64,000 bases of DNA from the NCBI RefSeq assembly GCF_022179125.1, contig NZ_BPQG01000018.1:1-64000 (forward strand), read 5' to 3'. The translations under genes and the position numbers were made by a program. Below are positions 54,924-64,000 of this stretch, one piece after another (position 1 is the first letter of the stretch; the number at the start of each line of letters is the position of its first letter). Source of the DNA: Methylobacterium cerastii (lineage in GTDB: Bacteria > Pseudomonadota > Alphaproteobacteria > Rhizobiales > Beijerinckiaceae). The notes under the pieces were generated by a model that saw only the letters and a program-made list of their open reading frames with translations, ran no database searches and was not told the DNA's origin.

Positions 54924-56005
54924 ACGGCCCGATCTACCTCGACCAGACCCATGTCCGCGGCCACGTCACCGGCATCGAGCGGGTCGCGCTCGACCAGTTC
55001 ACGCCGGCGATGCTCGGCCGCGAGGTTAGGCCGTTTCGCAGCCGCGGCCTCCCCGGGATGATCCTCGCGCAGCAGGTCGGCCTGCCGCTGCGGGCGGCGC
55101 GCGAGCCCGACGCGCAGTTCCTGATGGCAGGCTTTCCTCCCGGCCCGCTGATGGCGCCGTTCTCGAAGCGCTGCATCCTCTGCGTCTACGACACCTTCCT
55201 CCTCGACCGGCCGCAGGACTTGGCCTGGAAGAGCCGGCTCTACATGGCCCCGGCCTTCCGCTTCGCGATGCGCTGGGGCCGGCGCTTCCTCGTGATCTCG
55301 CGCAAGACCGGCGCGGACCTGCGTCGCCACTGCGCAGACGACGCGCTGGTGGCGCTGCTGCGGCCCGGCGTGCGCGACGTGTTCGGCCTCGCCGGCCTGC
55401 CCGGCCCAGCCACCTTCCACCCCGGCGCGCCCCTGCGCCTGCTGGCGATCGGCACGATCGAGCCGCGCAAGGACTACCCGGCCGCGATCGCGCTCACGGC
55501 CGCCCTGAACCGTGCGGGCGTGTCCGCCGAGCTGCACGTCGTCGGCCGCCTCGGCTGGGGCCGCCACGCCTTCCTCGACGACCCGCCGCCGTTCCTGACC
55601 TGGCACGGCTATGTCGGCGACGAAGCCCTGCGGGCGCTCGCCGGAAGCGCCCACCTCCTGCTCTCGACCTCGAAGGCGGAAGGGCTCGGCCTGCCGTTGC
55701 TGGAAATCCAGCACGGCGGCCTGCCGGTGGTCGCGCCCGACGACGCGGTGTTCCGCGAGGTGCTCGGCGAATCCGGCCTGTTCATCCACCCGTCCGACCC
55801 GGAGGGCTCCGCAGCCACGCTGATCGAGGCTATGCGCTCCGGCCGGCTCGGCCAGGCCGCGACGGATGCGCGCGCGAACGTCGCGCGCTGGAATCGCCTC
55901 GCATCGCGCGATGCGGACGCCTTCCGCGCCTACCTCGTGGAGGGCGCCTCCGCCTACGGACCCGACAGCCTCGTTCCGCCGGCGGCGGTCAGTTCCGAGG
56001 CTTGA
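54920..56005 (+). CDS. GT4-family glycosyltransferase
   Basis: 361 residues from ATG 54920, overlapping the previous stop (ATGA), with GCGGAGG upstream. GT-B landmarks are VTGIERVALDQFTPAMLG, LAIGTIEPRKDYPAAIALTA (the nucleotide-binding RK), and LLLSTSKAEGLGLPLLEIQH (EX7E) followed by GLPVVAPDDAVFREVLGESG. It is probably one of the exopolysaccharide repeat-unit transferases together with the preceding gene. Confidence 0.92.
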   Translation: MNGPIYLDQTHVRGHVTGIERVALDQFTPAMLGREVRPFRSRGLPGMILAQQVGLPLRAAREPDAQFLMAGFPPGPLMAPFSKRCILCVYDTFLLDRPQDLAWKSRLYMAPAFRFAMRWGRRFLVISRKTGADLRRHCADDALVALLRPGVRDVFGLAGLPGPATFHPGAPLRLLAIGTIEPRKDYPAAIALTAALNRAGVSAELHVVGRLGWGRHAFLDDPPPFLTWHGYVGDEALRALAGSAHLLLSTSKAEGLGLPLLEIQHGGLPVVAPDDAVFREVLGESGLFIHPSDPEGSAATLIEAMRSGRLGQAATDARANVARWNRLASRDADAFRAYLVEGASAYGPDSLVPPAAVSSEA

Positions 56006-56281
56006 CCGCCGAGACGTGAGCCGGACTACGTATTGAAGGTCGAACCGTCGTATCGTTAAGCATGAAACCGTATCGGCAGCTTCCGAAGCCCGGTTCGGAC
56101 TTGTCTATAAGGCGACGGGAAAGGTTTTGCTTGGCCGTATGAGGTCGGCGCGCGGTCCGCGAATTGCTGAGATGCTGTCGAACAGTGCGGGCGCCCGCCG
56201 CTCCCTGTTCAAGGCGGGACAGGACCGCTCCGATACGGGATCGACCCGACGCCATGCCGGGTACGTGAGGGACAGAGACCG

Positions 56282-57766
56282 ATGTTCGATTTCTCGACCC
56301 CCGTGCGCGGCGAGCCGGTGGACGTGACCCTGCCGCCGGGCTTCTCCGATCGGACCGACGCGGGCACGATCCTGCGCCGCCTGTGGAGGGGCGCGAGCTT
56401 CATCGTCCTCGGCGGCCTGTTCATGGTCGCCGCCGCCGTCGCGTTCCTCGGACTGCTCACCCCGGTCTACACCTCCAGCATCCAGATCCTGGTCGACCCT
56501 TCCGACCTTCGCGTCGTCGACAACGACGTCAGCGCGCGCACGCCCCAGGCCGACAGCGGCGTGTCGCTCGCCGAGAGCCAAACCAAGGTGATCCAGTCGG
56601 ACAACGTCCTGCGGCGCACGGTCGAGAAGCTCGACCTCGCGCACGACGACGAGTTCGCCAAGCCCGATTCCGACAACCCGACGATCGTCTGGCTGCGGAC
56701 CGCTCTCGGCATGCTGCCGCCCCCCGGCAGCCGCGACCCGGTCAACGTCGCGATCGACACCCTGCAGACCAAGACGACCGTGCGCCGGGCCGAGCGCACC
56801 TTCGTGATCGACGTGCTGGTCCAGTCGCGCGATCCCGCGAAGGCGGCCAGGATCGCCAACGCCATCGGCGACGCCTACTTCGCTGAGGAGGCCGGCGCCC
56901 GCACCGAGGCCGCGCGCCGCGCCTCCGACGCCCTGAACGGCCGCCTGTCGAGCCTGCGCCGCGACGTCGAGCTCGCCGAAGGCAAGGTGCAGAAGTTTCG
57001 CGAGGACAACAACCTCGTCGCCTCCAGCGGGCGCCTGCTCACCGACCAGCAGCTCGGCGACCTCAACCAGCAGCTCGTCACCGCCCAGATCAAGACCGCC
57101 GAAGCGCGCTCGCGCTTGGAGCAGGCCCGCAAGATGAAAGCGGGCGACGCCAGCACCGCGCTGCCGGAGATGCTGCAATCCCTCGAGATGCAGGCGCTGC
57201 GCCAGCAATACGCCACGCTGTCGCGCAACACCGCCGAGCTCGCCACCCGCCTCGGCGAGCGCCACCCGGCGATGGCCGAGCAATACGCGCAGCAGCGCGA
57301 CCTCCAGCGCCTGATCCAGCGCGAGAAGGAGCGGATCATCGAGACGACGCAGAAGGATTACGATCGCGCCGCGGCGAGCGAAGCCGCGATCCGCAAGAGC
57401 CTCGACCGGGCCAAGGCCGAGACCGTCACCAGCGACCGTGCCAACGTCGGCCTGCGCGAGCTGGAGCGGACGCTCGAATCCCGCCGCGGCGTCTACGAGA
57501 CCTATCTCCGCCGGTCGCGCGAGGCGAGCGAGCAGGAGCGGCTGAACAGCATCAACGTCCGAATCATTTCGCCCGCCGTCCCAGCCCGCGTCCGCACCTG
57601 GCCGCCCTCGCCGAAGGTGGTGCTGCCGGTGGCGCTTCTGGTCGGAATCCTGCTGGGTGGAGCCATCGCGCTCTCACTCGGGGCCGCCCGCGACCGGCGC
57701 AAGGACCGCAACGAGCGCCGTGCCGCGCATGTGTCGCCCCGAAGCTTCCGGGCGGCCGATGCTTGA
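56282..57766 (+). CDS. GumC/Wzz-type polysaccharide chain-length or export protein
   Basis: 494 residues. A Wzz domain is flanked by two transmembrane helices (about 38-60 and 448-470). Between them is a long coiled-coil region (about 205-420, including LSSLRRDVELAEGKVQKFRE and IRKSLDRAKAETV). A PxxP-type motif (SPAVPARVRTWPPSPKVVLP) precedes the second helix. It has no C-terminal tyrosine-kinase domain, so it is a GumC/ExoP-N type co-polymerase lacking BY-kinase. The stop is overlapped by the next gene. Confidence 0.9.
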   Translation: MFDFSTPVRGEPVDVTLPPGFSDRTDAGTILRRLWRGASFIVLGGLFMVAAAVAFLGLLTPVYTSSIQILVDPSDLRVVDNDVSARTPQADSGVSLAESQTKVIQSDNVLRRTVEKLDLAHDDEFAKPDSDNPTIVWLRTALGMLPPPGSRDPVNVAIDTLQTKTTVRRAERTFVIDVLVQSRDPAKAARIANAIGDAYFAEEAGARTEAARRASDALNGRLSSLRRDVELAEGKVQKFREDNNLVASSGRLLTDQQLGDLNQQLVTAQIKTAEARSRLEQARKMKAGDASTALPEMLQSLEMQALRQQYATLSRNTAELATRLGERHPAMAEQYAQQRDLQRLIQREKERIIETTQKDYDRAAASEAAIRKSLDRAKAETVTSDRANVGLRELERTLESRRGVYETYLRRSREASEQERLNSINVRIISPAVPARVRTWPPSPKVVLPVALLVGILLGGAIALSLGAARDRRKDRNERRAAHVSPRSFRAADA

Positions 57767-58685
57767 GGTCGGCGCGGTCCATCTCGTGGACGACAGAACG
57801 GTGAAGGCGGCGCGCTTCGATGCGCGTGTCGCATCACCCGGCGCCCGGGCCGCCCCCGGCACGAACCCTTCGCTCGGGCACGGCCCCGACGCCGCGCCGG
57901 AACCCATCATGGATCGCGGCATCGAGGCCGGCACGGCCTGGGGCATACGGATGTTCGGGCTCGACTTCGCCGCCGGCCCCGCGGCCGGCATCCTGGCGGC
58001 CACGGCGCTGCAGTCGTCTGACGGGCCGCGCCTCGTCGTCACGGCCAACATGGACCACATCGTCCTGCTGTCGGAGAACGATGCGTTCCGGCGGGCCTAT
58101 GACGCCGCCGCGGCGCGGACGTTGGACGGCATGCCCTTGGTTTGGCTCGCGCGGCTGCGCGGACAGCCGGCCGCCCGCGTCACCGGCCACGACCTCCTCG
58201 CGCACGCGCTCTTTGCCGGTCCGGCGGGGCAGCGCGTCTTCCTCGTCTGCTCCAAGGACGCGGTCGCCGACGCGATCCGGGATCGTTTGGTGCGGTCGGG
58301 CTACGACCCCGCGGCGGTCGCCACCTGCGTCCCGCCCTTCGGCTTCGTCGACGACGTGGAATACGGCTGCGCGCTGTCTGCCCGCATCCGAGAACACGGC
58401 ACGACCCTGCTGGTGATGGGCGTCGGCGCGCCGCGTTCCGAGATCTGGGTGACGCGCCAGGGCGCCGCCCTCGGCACGCCAATCGTGCTGGCGGTCGGCG
58501 AGGCGGTAAACGTCGCCGCCGGGCTGGTACGACGGGCGCCGATCGTGCTGCAGCGCGCGGGCCTCGAATGGGCGTTCCGCTTCGCCCTGTCGCCCCGGCG
58601 GCTGTTCCACCGCTACTTCGTGCGGTCGTGGCGCTTCATCGCGCTGGTCCGTCGCGACCTCAAGGAACGCGACGCGGCCGCCTGA
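57759..58685 (+). CDS. WecG/TagA/CpsF-family (GT26) glycosyltransferase
   Basis: 308 residues from ATG 57759, overlapping the GumC stop. The first about 60 residues are low-complexity. The GT26 core is RMFGLDFAAGPAAGILAATA, TANMDHIVLLSENDAFRRAY, DGMPLVWLARLRGQPAARVT and GVGAPRSEIWVTRQGAAL. It probably adds the second sugar to a polyprenyl-linked sugar in exopolysaccharide synthesis. Confidence 0.92.
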   Translation: MLEVGAVHLVDDRTVKAARFDARVASPGARAAPGTNPSLGHGPDAAPEPIMDRGIEAGTAWGIRMFGLDFAAGPAAGILAATALQSSDGPRLVVTANMDHIVLLSENDAFRRAYDAAAARTLDGMPLVWLARLRGQPAARVTGHDLLAHALFAGPAGQRVFLVCSKDAVADAIRDRLVRSGYDPAAVATCVPPFGFVDDVEYGCALSARIREHGTTLLVMGVGAPRSEIWVTRQGAALGTPIVLAVGEAVNVAAGLVRRAPIVLQRAGLEWAFRFALSPRRLFHRYFVRSWRFIALVRRDLKERDAAA

Positions 58686-58695
58686 ACCGGCCGCC

Positions 58696-59268
58696 TCAGG
58701 CGGCGGCGAACAGGTGGGGGTGGCGCAGGCGCAGGGCGAAGACCAGCGTCAGCGTCTTCATGTCGGCGATCTCGCCGCGGTCGCTACGGGCCGCGAGGTC
58801 GTCGAGCGCGACCTCGTGGACCGTGATCGCCTCGTTCTCCTCGGCGAGCCCGCCGCCGGGTCCGGACCGGTCGGCTGCGCTGAAGGCGGCGAGGAACAGG
58901 TCCATCCGCTCGGTCGAGATGCCCGGCGCGGTCCAGGCGCTGACCACCCGTTCCAACGCAGTCAGCTCGACGCCGGTCTCCTCGTAGGCCTCGCGGCGGG
59001 CGCCCTCCTCCGGGTCGCCCTCGTCGAGGATGCCCGCCGGCGTCTCGAGCATGTCGAGCGGGCCCTCGGCGAAGAACACCGGAGCCCGGAACTGCGAGAC
59101 CAGAAGCGCGACGCGGCGGGTGGGATCGTAGGGCAGCACGGCGACCGCGCGTCCGTGATCCTCGATCTCGCGGGTGATGCGGGTGCCGTCCGGCATCGTC
59201 ACCTCGGCGACGAGGAACCGGGCCCAGCCGTCATGAACGAGGCGCGTCCCGCGGATGATGGGTACCAT
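58696..59268 (-). CDS. NudK-like Nudix hydrolase
   Basis: 190 residues. The Nudix box reads AGILDEGDPEEGARREAYEE, one residue shorter between G and RE than the classic GX5EX7RE and with Asp in the usual Glu position. This arrangement resembles GDP-mannose pyrophosphatase NudK. The context, DMLETPAGILDEG before and TERMDLFLAAF after, also fits NudK. Role: cleavage of a nucleotide sugar, perhaps related to the exopolysaccharide genes. Confidence 0.9.
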   Translation of the reverse strand: MVPIIRGTRLVHDGWARFLVAEVTMPDGTRITREIEDHGRAVAVLPYDPTRRVALLVSQFRAPVFFAEGPLDMLETPAGILDEGDPEEGARREAYEETGVELTALERVVSAWTAPGISTERMDLFLAAFSAADRSGPGGGLAEENEAITVHEVALDDLAARSDRGEIADMKTLTLVFALRLRHPHLFAAA

Positions 59269-59323
59269 GCCTGTGGATCTTCCTGATCGAGCCGCGTCGA
59301 TCCTGTCCTAGGCGGGGGATCGT

Positions 59324-59599
59324 TCAGGAATGAGGCGGCTTCGCGGAGTCTCCGGGGCACGCGGCCGGTCCGCGCCGGATCGAGAAGCACGTCGCGGCGC
59401 CGACCCGGTCCCGGGCTTCGAGGGTGTCGCCCTCCTCGCGTACCAAGTTCGGGATGTCGAGCGAGGCCAGCGGATCGGTACAGGTGACCCGCAGCAACGT
59501 GCCGGGGGCCAGGCTCCGCAGCGCCTTACGGGTGCGCAGGACCGGCAGCGGGCATTTGAGCCCGGCGAGATCGAGGTCGATCGGTGCTGCGTCCGGCAT
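59324..59599 (-). CDS. TusA/SirA-family sulfur carrier protein
   Basis: 91 residues. The active motif is LKCPLPVLRTRKAL (CPxP with the sulfur-carrying Cys). The fold then continues RVTCTDPLASLDIPNLVREE. TusA homologues pass sulfur for tRNA thiolation or cofactor sulfur transfer; some have other roles. The C-terminus is longer than usual (ATCFSIRRGPAACPGDS). Confidence 0.88.
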   Translation of the reverse strand: MPDAAPIDLDLAGLKCPLPVLRTRKALRSLAPGTLLRVTCTDPLASLDIPNLVREEGDTLEARDRVGAATCFSIRRGPAACPGDSAKPPHS

Positions 59600-59661
59600 A
59601 CGAGGCGCCCCGGCGAGGATGGCGCCGACTTGGTCGAGGGACCGGGTCGGAGCCTAAGGGA

Positions 59662-61032
59662 CTACGCGAACCGGCAATGCGTGAAACTCGGGTCGACCGA
59701 GCGCTTCCACGGACCTTCGAAGTCGGCGAGCCGGTCCTCGGCATGCGAGCGGCCGGCGGCGACGATCGCCTCCAGCGGCTGCAGGTAGATCGTCTCGTCC
59801 CGTCCCGAGGCGTCGCGGCGGGCGCGGGCCTTGAGGCCGGCGCGGGCGATGGCGAGCGCTTCGGCCGCGACCGCGCCGAGGCTGCGGCGGGGAACCGGCG
59901 TGGCGAGGCCCGAGCGCGGGACCGTGGCGCGGATCGCCTCCCGCTCCGTCGCGCTCCAGCCGGAGACGAGGTCGAGGGCGGCGTCGAGCGAGGCCTCGTC
60001 GTAGAGCAGGCCGACCCAGAACGCGGCCTGCGCCGCAATCATCCCGGCGTCGCCGACGTCGGCGCCGCGCATCTCGAGGAAGCGCTTGAGCCGGACTTCC
60101 GGGAAGGCGGTCGAGGCGTGATTCGCCCAGTCGGAGACGGTGGCGTACTCGCCCGGCATCTGGGCGAGCTTGCCGGCCATCAGATCGCGGAACGAGGCGC
60201 CCGAGACGTCGTGGTAGGTGTCGCCGCGCTTGACGAAATACATCGGCATGTCGAGCAACCAGTCGACGTAGCCCTCGTAGCCGAAGCCTTCGTCGAAGGC
60301 GAAGCCCAGCATGCCGGTGCGGTCGGGGTCGGTGTCGCGCCAGATCTCGGAGCGGCGCGACAGGAAACCGTTGGGCCGCCCGTCGGTGAATGGCGAGTTG
60401 GCGAACAGGGCGGTCGCCACCGGCTGCAGCGCCAGCGAGGCGCGGAGCTTGCGCACCATGTCGGGTTCGGAAGCGAAATCGACGTTGACCTGCACGGTGG
60501 CGGTGCGCAGCATCATGTCGAGGCCGAGGGACCCGACCTTCGGCATGTAGCCGGCCATGATCTTGTAGCGGCTCTTGGGCATCGCCGGCGTCTCGGCCCG
60601 CGACCATTTCGGGCTCATCGCGAGGTCGAGGAAACCGATGCCGAGGCCGTCTGCGACGCGTTTCGTGGCGGCCAGGTGCTCGTCGAGCTCCGTCGCAGTG
60701 GCGTGCACGTCGGCGACCGGTGCGCCCGACAGCTCGAACTGGCCGCCCGGCTCGATCGAGATCGCGCCGCCGGCCTGCCCCGCGAGGCCGATGACGTGGC
60801 CCGCGTCGAGGATCGGCTCCCAGCCGGTCTCGCGGCCGACGCCCTCGAGCAGCGCGCGGATGCCGCGCTCGCCCGCATAGGGAACGGGTTCGCGGGTCTC
60901 GACGTAGAAGGGGATCTTCTCGTGCTCGGTGCCGATCGCGAAGTCCGCGCGCGGCTTCTCGCCGGCGGCGAACCAGTCGATCAGTTCGACACGCGTGGTG
61001 AGCGGTGTCGTGTCGGACGTATCGCGCGCCAT
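59662..61032 (-). CDS. gshA: Glutamate-cysteine ligase (plant type)
   Basis: 456 residues from ATG 61032. It makes gamma-glutamylcysteine, the first step of glutathione synthesis. It belongs to the alphaproteobacterial/plant GCL: IGTEHEKIPFYVETREPVPY, ISIEPGGQFELSGAPVADVH, MPKVGSLGLDMMLRTATVQV and the C-terminal DEASLDAALDLVSGWSATER. An in-frame extension upstream of 61032 is not gene-like. Confidence 0.95.
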   Translation of the reverse strand: MARDTSDTTPLTTRVELIDWFAAGEKPRADFAIGTEHEKIPFYVETREPVPYAGERGIRALLEGVGRETGWEPILDAGHVIGLAGQAGGAISIEPGGQFELSGAPVADVHATATELDEHLAATKRVADGLGIGFLDLAMSPKWSRAETPAMPKSRYKIMAGYMPKVGSLGLDMMLRTATVQVNVDFASEPDMVRKLRASLALQPVATALFANSPFTDGRPNGFLSRRSEIWRDTDPDRTGMLGFAFDEGFGYEGYVDWLLDMPMYFVKRGDTYHDVSGASFRDLMAGKLAQMPGEYATVSDWANHASTAFPEVRLKRFLEMRGADVGDAGMIAAQAAFWVGLLYDEASLDAALDLVSGWSATEREAIRATVPRSGLATPVPRRSLGAVAAEALAIARAGLKARARRDASGRDETIYLQPLEAIVAAGRSHAEDRLADFEGPWKRSVDPSFTHCRFA

Positions 61033-61257
61033 GCGCTGCCTCGCCAAGAAATCATGGGCTGAACTCGGGAAGCGCGCCGGCCGTCTGGAAGAGAGCGATG
61101 CGGTCGTGTTCCGTCGCCGGGATGGCTCGTGCATAGTCCAGGGCGCCGGACACGACAACGCGACCCTGGGCTTCCCTGCCCCGCATCGGCGGCCAATCGC
61201 CCGGCGCCGAGGCCGTCCCGAAGTGCCGATGTGCGCAGGCGCACGCCGGCGGGCGGG

Positions 61258-62010
61258 TCACCGCGCGTCGCCGAGCACGGCCTGGACCAGGGCGAGGGCT
61301 GCGACCATCGCGGTGTCCGCTCGCAGGATGCGGGGGCCGAGGGAGAGCGCCACGGCGTTCGGCCGCGCCAGGATCGCCGCGCGTTCCTCCGGGGCGAACC
61401 CGCCTTCCGGCCCGATCAGGACGGCGAGCGGCACCGGGACCGAGGGGTCGGCGGCCGCGCGCAGGGCCGCGACCGGGTCGGCGATGGGCGCGTCCTCGTC
61501 GCAGAACACCAGCAGCCGCTCCGGGGCGAGGTCGGCGAGCGCCGCGGGCAGGCGCGCGGCCTCCATCAGGGTCGGCACGGCGAGGATGCCGCACTGCTCC
61601 GCCGCCTCGATCATGTTGGCGTGCAGGCGGTCGGTGTTGAGGCGTTCGCCCTGGGTGTAGCGGGTCAGGACCGGGCGGATCGTGCCCGCCCCCATCTCCA
61701 CCGCCTTCTGGGCGAGGTAGTCGAGCCGCGCGCTCTTCAGGGGCGCGAACAGGTAGTGCAGGTCGGGCGCGACGGTCTGCGTGCGTGCCTGGTCCACGAC
61801 GGTGAGGTGCGCGCTCTTGCGGCCCGACGGAACCAGGCTCGCCCGCCACTCGCCGTGCCGTCCGTTGAACAGCAGCACCGGGTCGTCCGGCTGCCGGCGC
61901 AGGACGTTCAGCAGGTAGTTCGCCTGCGCCCGGTCGAGGGGGAGGTTCGCGCCCGCGAAGAGGTCGTGCGCCACGTGGAGACGGGGCGCGGTGAAGTCGT
62001 AGGCGGCCAT
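61258..62010 (-). CDS. rsmE: 16S rRNA (uracil-1498-N3)-methyltransferase
   Basis: 250 residues from ATG 62010. It is a SPOUT-fold methyltransferase of the small rRNA. Visible are the PUA-like N-terminus (RLHVAHDLFAGANLPLDRAQ), QKAVEMGAGTIRPVLTRYTQ, the SAM-binding LIGPEGGFAPEERAAI and the knot LGPRILRADTAMVAALALVQ. It precedes gshA by 225 bp on the same strand. Confidence 0.94.
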   Translation of the reverse strand: MAAYDFTAPRLHVAHDLFAGANLPLDRAQANYLLNVLRRQPDDPVLLFNGRHGEWRASLVPSGRKSAHLTVVDQARTQTVAPDLHYLFAPLKSARLDYLAQKAVEMGAGTIRPVLTRYTQGERLNTDRLHANMIEAAEQCGILAVPTLMEAARLPAALADLAPERLLVFCDEDAPIADPVAALRAAADPSVPVPLAVLIGPEGGFAPEERAAILARPNAVALSLGPRILRADTAMVAALALVQAVLGDAR

Positions 62011-62302
62011 CCGGGCTCCGTCGCGTGCGCATGCGCGGCTGTCAACGCCTGGACAGGATCGACGATGTTGCCGAAACACCACGAGCCCGGGTTTTCGAAA
62101 CGTTGCCCAGCCATGTCGGCGCCGGCCCGTTTGCGGCTCGATTGACGCCACATTCCTATGGCGAAGCGGAGCCCGGATCAGTCCGGGCCGTCCGTTCCGC
62201 AGCGCGGCCGCCATCCGGATCAAGACGACATCCGTCGACGCTGCGTGCCACGCCGACGGCGCTTCACCCGCGACCGGGGCGGATCTCCAGGGAGTCGAGA
62301 CC

Positions 62303-62770
62303 ATGCGCATCAAGACCTACGGACTGGCCGCCGCCCTGGTGGTCGGTAGCTTCGCCGCCAGCACCGCCGCCTTCGCCCAGGGCGCCGAGTGCGGCACGAT
62401 CCAGACGACGCTCCAGACCCGCAAGGACCTCGTCTCCCGGGCGAACTCCGCCTCCACGGCGAAGAAGAAGATGACCCCCCAGGAGGCCTGCGCCCTGTTC
62501 GGCAAGCTGCAGGCCAACGGCGTTGAGGGCATGAAGTGGATCGCCGCCAACAAGGAGTGGTGCTCGATCCCCGATTCGTTCGCGGAGGGCTTCAAGGCGG
62601 ACCACACCAAGGTCGTCGGCATCCGCACCAAGATCTGCGGCATGGCGGCTCAAGCCACCAAGATGGAGGCGCAGGCCCGCGCCCAGGCCCAGAACGGTGG
62701 CGGCGGTGGCGGCCTGCTCGGCGGCCCCGGCCTGACCGGCCAGTTCAAGATGCCGCAGGGCGCGCTCTGA
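62303..62770 (+). CDS. Secreted helical protein of unknown function
   Basis: 155 residues. A signal peptide (MRIKTYGLAAALVVGSFAAS...) is followed by a mature part with cysteine-spaced segments AECGTIQTTLQTRKDL, QEACALFGKLQANG, KEWCSIPDSFAEGF and TKICGMAAQATKM. A Gly-rich tail follows. CAGGGAG stands 8 nt before the ATG. No family is recognised. Confidence 0.82.
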   Translation: MRIKTYGLAAALVVGSFAASTAAFAQGAECGTIQTTLQTRKDLVSRANSASTAKKKMTPQEACALFGKLQANGVEGMKWIAANKEWCSIPDSFAEGFKADHTKVVGIRTKICGMAAQATKMEAQARAQAQNGGGGGGLLGGPGLTGQFKMPQGAL

Positions 62771-62822
62771 GGCGGATGCGACGCAGCCTCCGCCCCACGC
62801 GAACCCGATCGCAGGCCTCGGC

Positions 62823-63773
62823 GTGAACGCCACGAAGGCCGTGGAACCGCCCGTCGCCGACGCCGTCACCGGCCACTGGGTCGACCGGCTCGCGCCGCGG
62901 GCCGCGCGGCCCTTCCTCCGGCTCGCGCGGATCGACCGGCCGATCGGCTGGTGGCTGCTGCTGCTGCCGTGCTGGTGGTCGACGGCGTTGGCCGCCACCC
63001 ATGCCGGCCTGCCCTGGCCCGACCCGCGCCACCTGCTGCTGTTCCTCGTCGGCGCGGTGGCGATGCGGGGGGCCGGCTCGACCTACAACGACATCGCCGA
63101 CCGCGACCTCGACGCCCAGGTCGAGCGCACGCGCTCCCGCCCCCTGCCCTCGGGCCAGGTGAGCACGCGGGCCGCGGCCGCCTTCCTCGCCGTCCAGGCG
63201 CTGGTCGGCTTCCTGGTGCTGATCCAGTTCGACGCCTTCGCGATCGGCGTCGGGCTGTGCTCGCTGGTGCCGGTGGCGATCTACCCGTTCATGAAGCGTG
63301 TCATGTCGATGCCGCAGCTCGTCCTCGGCCTCGCCTTCTCCTGGGGCGCGCTGATGGGCTGGGCGGCGCTGCTCGACCAGGTCGGCGTGCCGGCGCTGCT
63401 GCTCTACGCCGGCACCATCGCCTGGGTGGTCGGCTACGACACGATCTACGCGGTGCAGGACATCGAGGACGACGAGATCGCCGGCATCCGCTCGTCGGCG
63501 CGGTTCTTCGGCGCGCGGCTTCGGCTGGCGGTCGGCGCCTGCTACGGCGCGGCGGTGCTGCTGATCGGCCTGGCCGCCTACGGGGCCGGCGCCGGTCTGC
63601 TGGGATGTCTCGGCGTCGCCGCCTTCGCAGCCCATCTCGGCCGCCAAGTCCTGCGCCTCAAGGCGCGCGACGGGCGCGAGGCGCTGGCCTTGTTCCGCTC
63701 GAACCGCGGAGCGGGCCTGATCCTGTTCGCGGGGCTTGCCGCCGACACGATCAACCAGGGCTGGCCGACTTAA
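62823..63773 (+). CDS. ubiA: 4-hydroxybenzoate polyprenyltransferase
   Basis: 316 residues from GTG 62823, about eight transmembrane helices. It prenylates 4-hydroxybenzoate in ubiquinone synthesis. The two aspartate motifs are STYNDIADRDLDAQVERTRS (NDxxDxxxD) and YDTIYAVQDIEDDEIAGIRS. It is convergent with the gene that ends the window. Confidence 0.95.
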   Translation: MNATKAVEPPVADAVTGHWVDRLAPRAARPFLRLARIDRPIGWWLLLLPCWWSTALAATHAGLPWPDPRHLLLFLVGAVAMRGAGSTYNDIADRDLDAQVERTRSRPLPSGQVSTRAAAAFLAVQALVGFLVLIQFDAFAIGVGLCSLVPVAIYPFMKRVMSMPQLVLGLAFSWGALMGWAALLDQVGVPALLLYAGTIAWVVGYDTIYAVQDIEDDEIAGIRSSARFFGARLRLAVGACYGAAVLLIGLAAYGAGAGLLGCLGVAAFAAHLGRQVLRLKARDGREALALFRSNRGAGLILFAGLAADTINQGWPT

Positions 63774-63834
63774 GATAGTCTTCGATGCGGCGGATGACGG
63801 CTGGGTCTCGGGCGAGGCGCCCGGGGGGCGTCGC

Positions 63835-64000
63835 TTACGAGCGGGCGATGATCTCGTTCTCGCCGCGGTGGATCTGCGGGCGGACCGGGAGGCGGCCGGT
63901 CTTGCGGCGCACCAGGAAGCGCGGGCGGCGATCGCCGAGCGAGCCGTGGCGACGGCGGATGCGGGTCTTGCCGAGCATCAGGCGGCCGACCTGGGCGGCG
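63835..64000 (-). CDS. C-terminal end of a conserved protein, truncated by the window
   Basis: The last 54 residues only, running from AAQVGRLMLGKTRIRRRHGS to PVRPQIHRGENEIIARS, very Arg-rich. The sequence reminds me of the C-terminus of DUF6101-family proteins, which I recall near ubiA in Rhizobiales, but this is a recollection, not a check. Confidence 0.5.
   Translation of the reverse strand, partial: AAQVGRLMLGKTRIRRRHGSLGDRRPRFLVRRKTGRLPVRPQIHRGENEIIARS

Overview
The window is a GC-rich (about 70%) chromosomal segment of a facultative methylotroph of the Methylobacterium/Methylorubrum type. It carries three signature C1 modules side by side: the ethylmalonyl-CoA pathway genes ecm and ccr, the dephospho-tetrahydromethanopterin (H4MPT)/methylofuran formaldehyde-oxidation genes, and the serine-cycle genes. 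The genus is an inference from gene content and order. I see no rRNA or tRNA gene, insertion sequence, prophage or CRISPR array.

Layout. 1-908: 20-bp tandem repeat and flagellar export gene fliP. 977-1572: small DUF4926-like/DUF6883-like pair. 1672-6734: envelope and secreted proteins on the minus strand (large TPR-like periplasmic protein, IalB family, small proteins). 7115-13172: homospermidine synthase, two tandem Uma2-type nucleases, a DUF1206 membrane protein, and a FlaA1/CapD-type sugar dehydratase. 13280-15879: small secreted proteins and an epimerase plus WecA-like transferase pair. 15957-19826: divergent ecm and ccr. 20669-27491: minus-strand run mptG-mtdB-orfY-mch-orf5-orf7-fae. 27848-32297: divergent fhcBADC. 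32606-35019: small and secreted proteins, a Cache-domain protein and a GlcG/HbpS-family protein. 35183-45547: minus-strand serine cycle in transcription order sga-hprA-mtdA-fchA-mtkA-mtkB-ppc-mclA. 46244-52723: metallophosphatase/glycosyltransferase pair, rnhB, radical SAM protein, moaB, selD. 52809-58685: exopolysaccharide cluster (two GT4 enzymes, a Wzz/GumC protein, a WecG/TagA enzyme). 58696-64000: Nudix hydrolase, TusA-like protein, gshA, rsmE, a secreted protein, ubiA and the end of a further gene.

How the genes work together. Fae condenses formaldehyde with H4MPT; MtdB and Mch oxidise it to formyl-H4MPT; FhcABCD passes the formyl group to methylofuran and hydrolyses it to formate. MptG, and probably OrfY, Orf5 and Orf7, serve cofactor synthesis. 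Formate re-enters through the H4F branch, where FchA and MtdA give methylene-H4F. Sga, HprA, Ppc, MtkAB and MclA then assimilate it and yield acetyl-CoA and glyoxylate. Ccr and Ecm are central steps of the ethylmalonyl-CoA route that regenerates glyoxylate.

Most notable non-coding signals: a near-identical 19-bp palindromic site 136 bp upstream of mtkA and far upstream of sga, each about 105-120 bp before a plausible promoter (candidate serine-cycle activator site); a very long sga leader; a structured element between mptG and fhcB; a good sigma70-type promoter for ccr; and two families of dispersed hairpin repeats, one copy of which lies in frame inside a glycosyltransferase gene.
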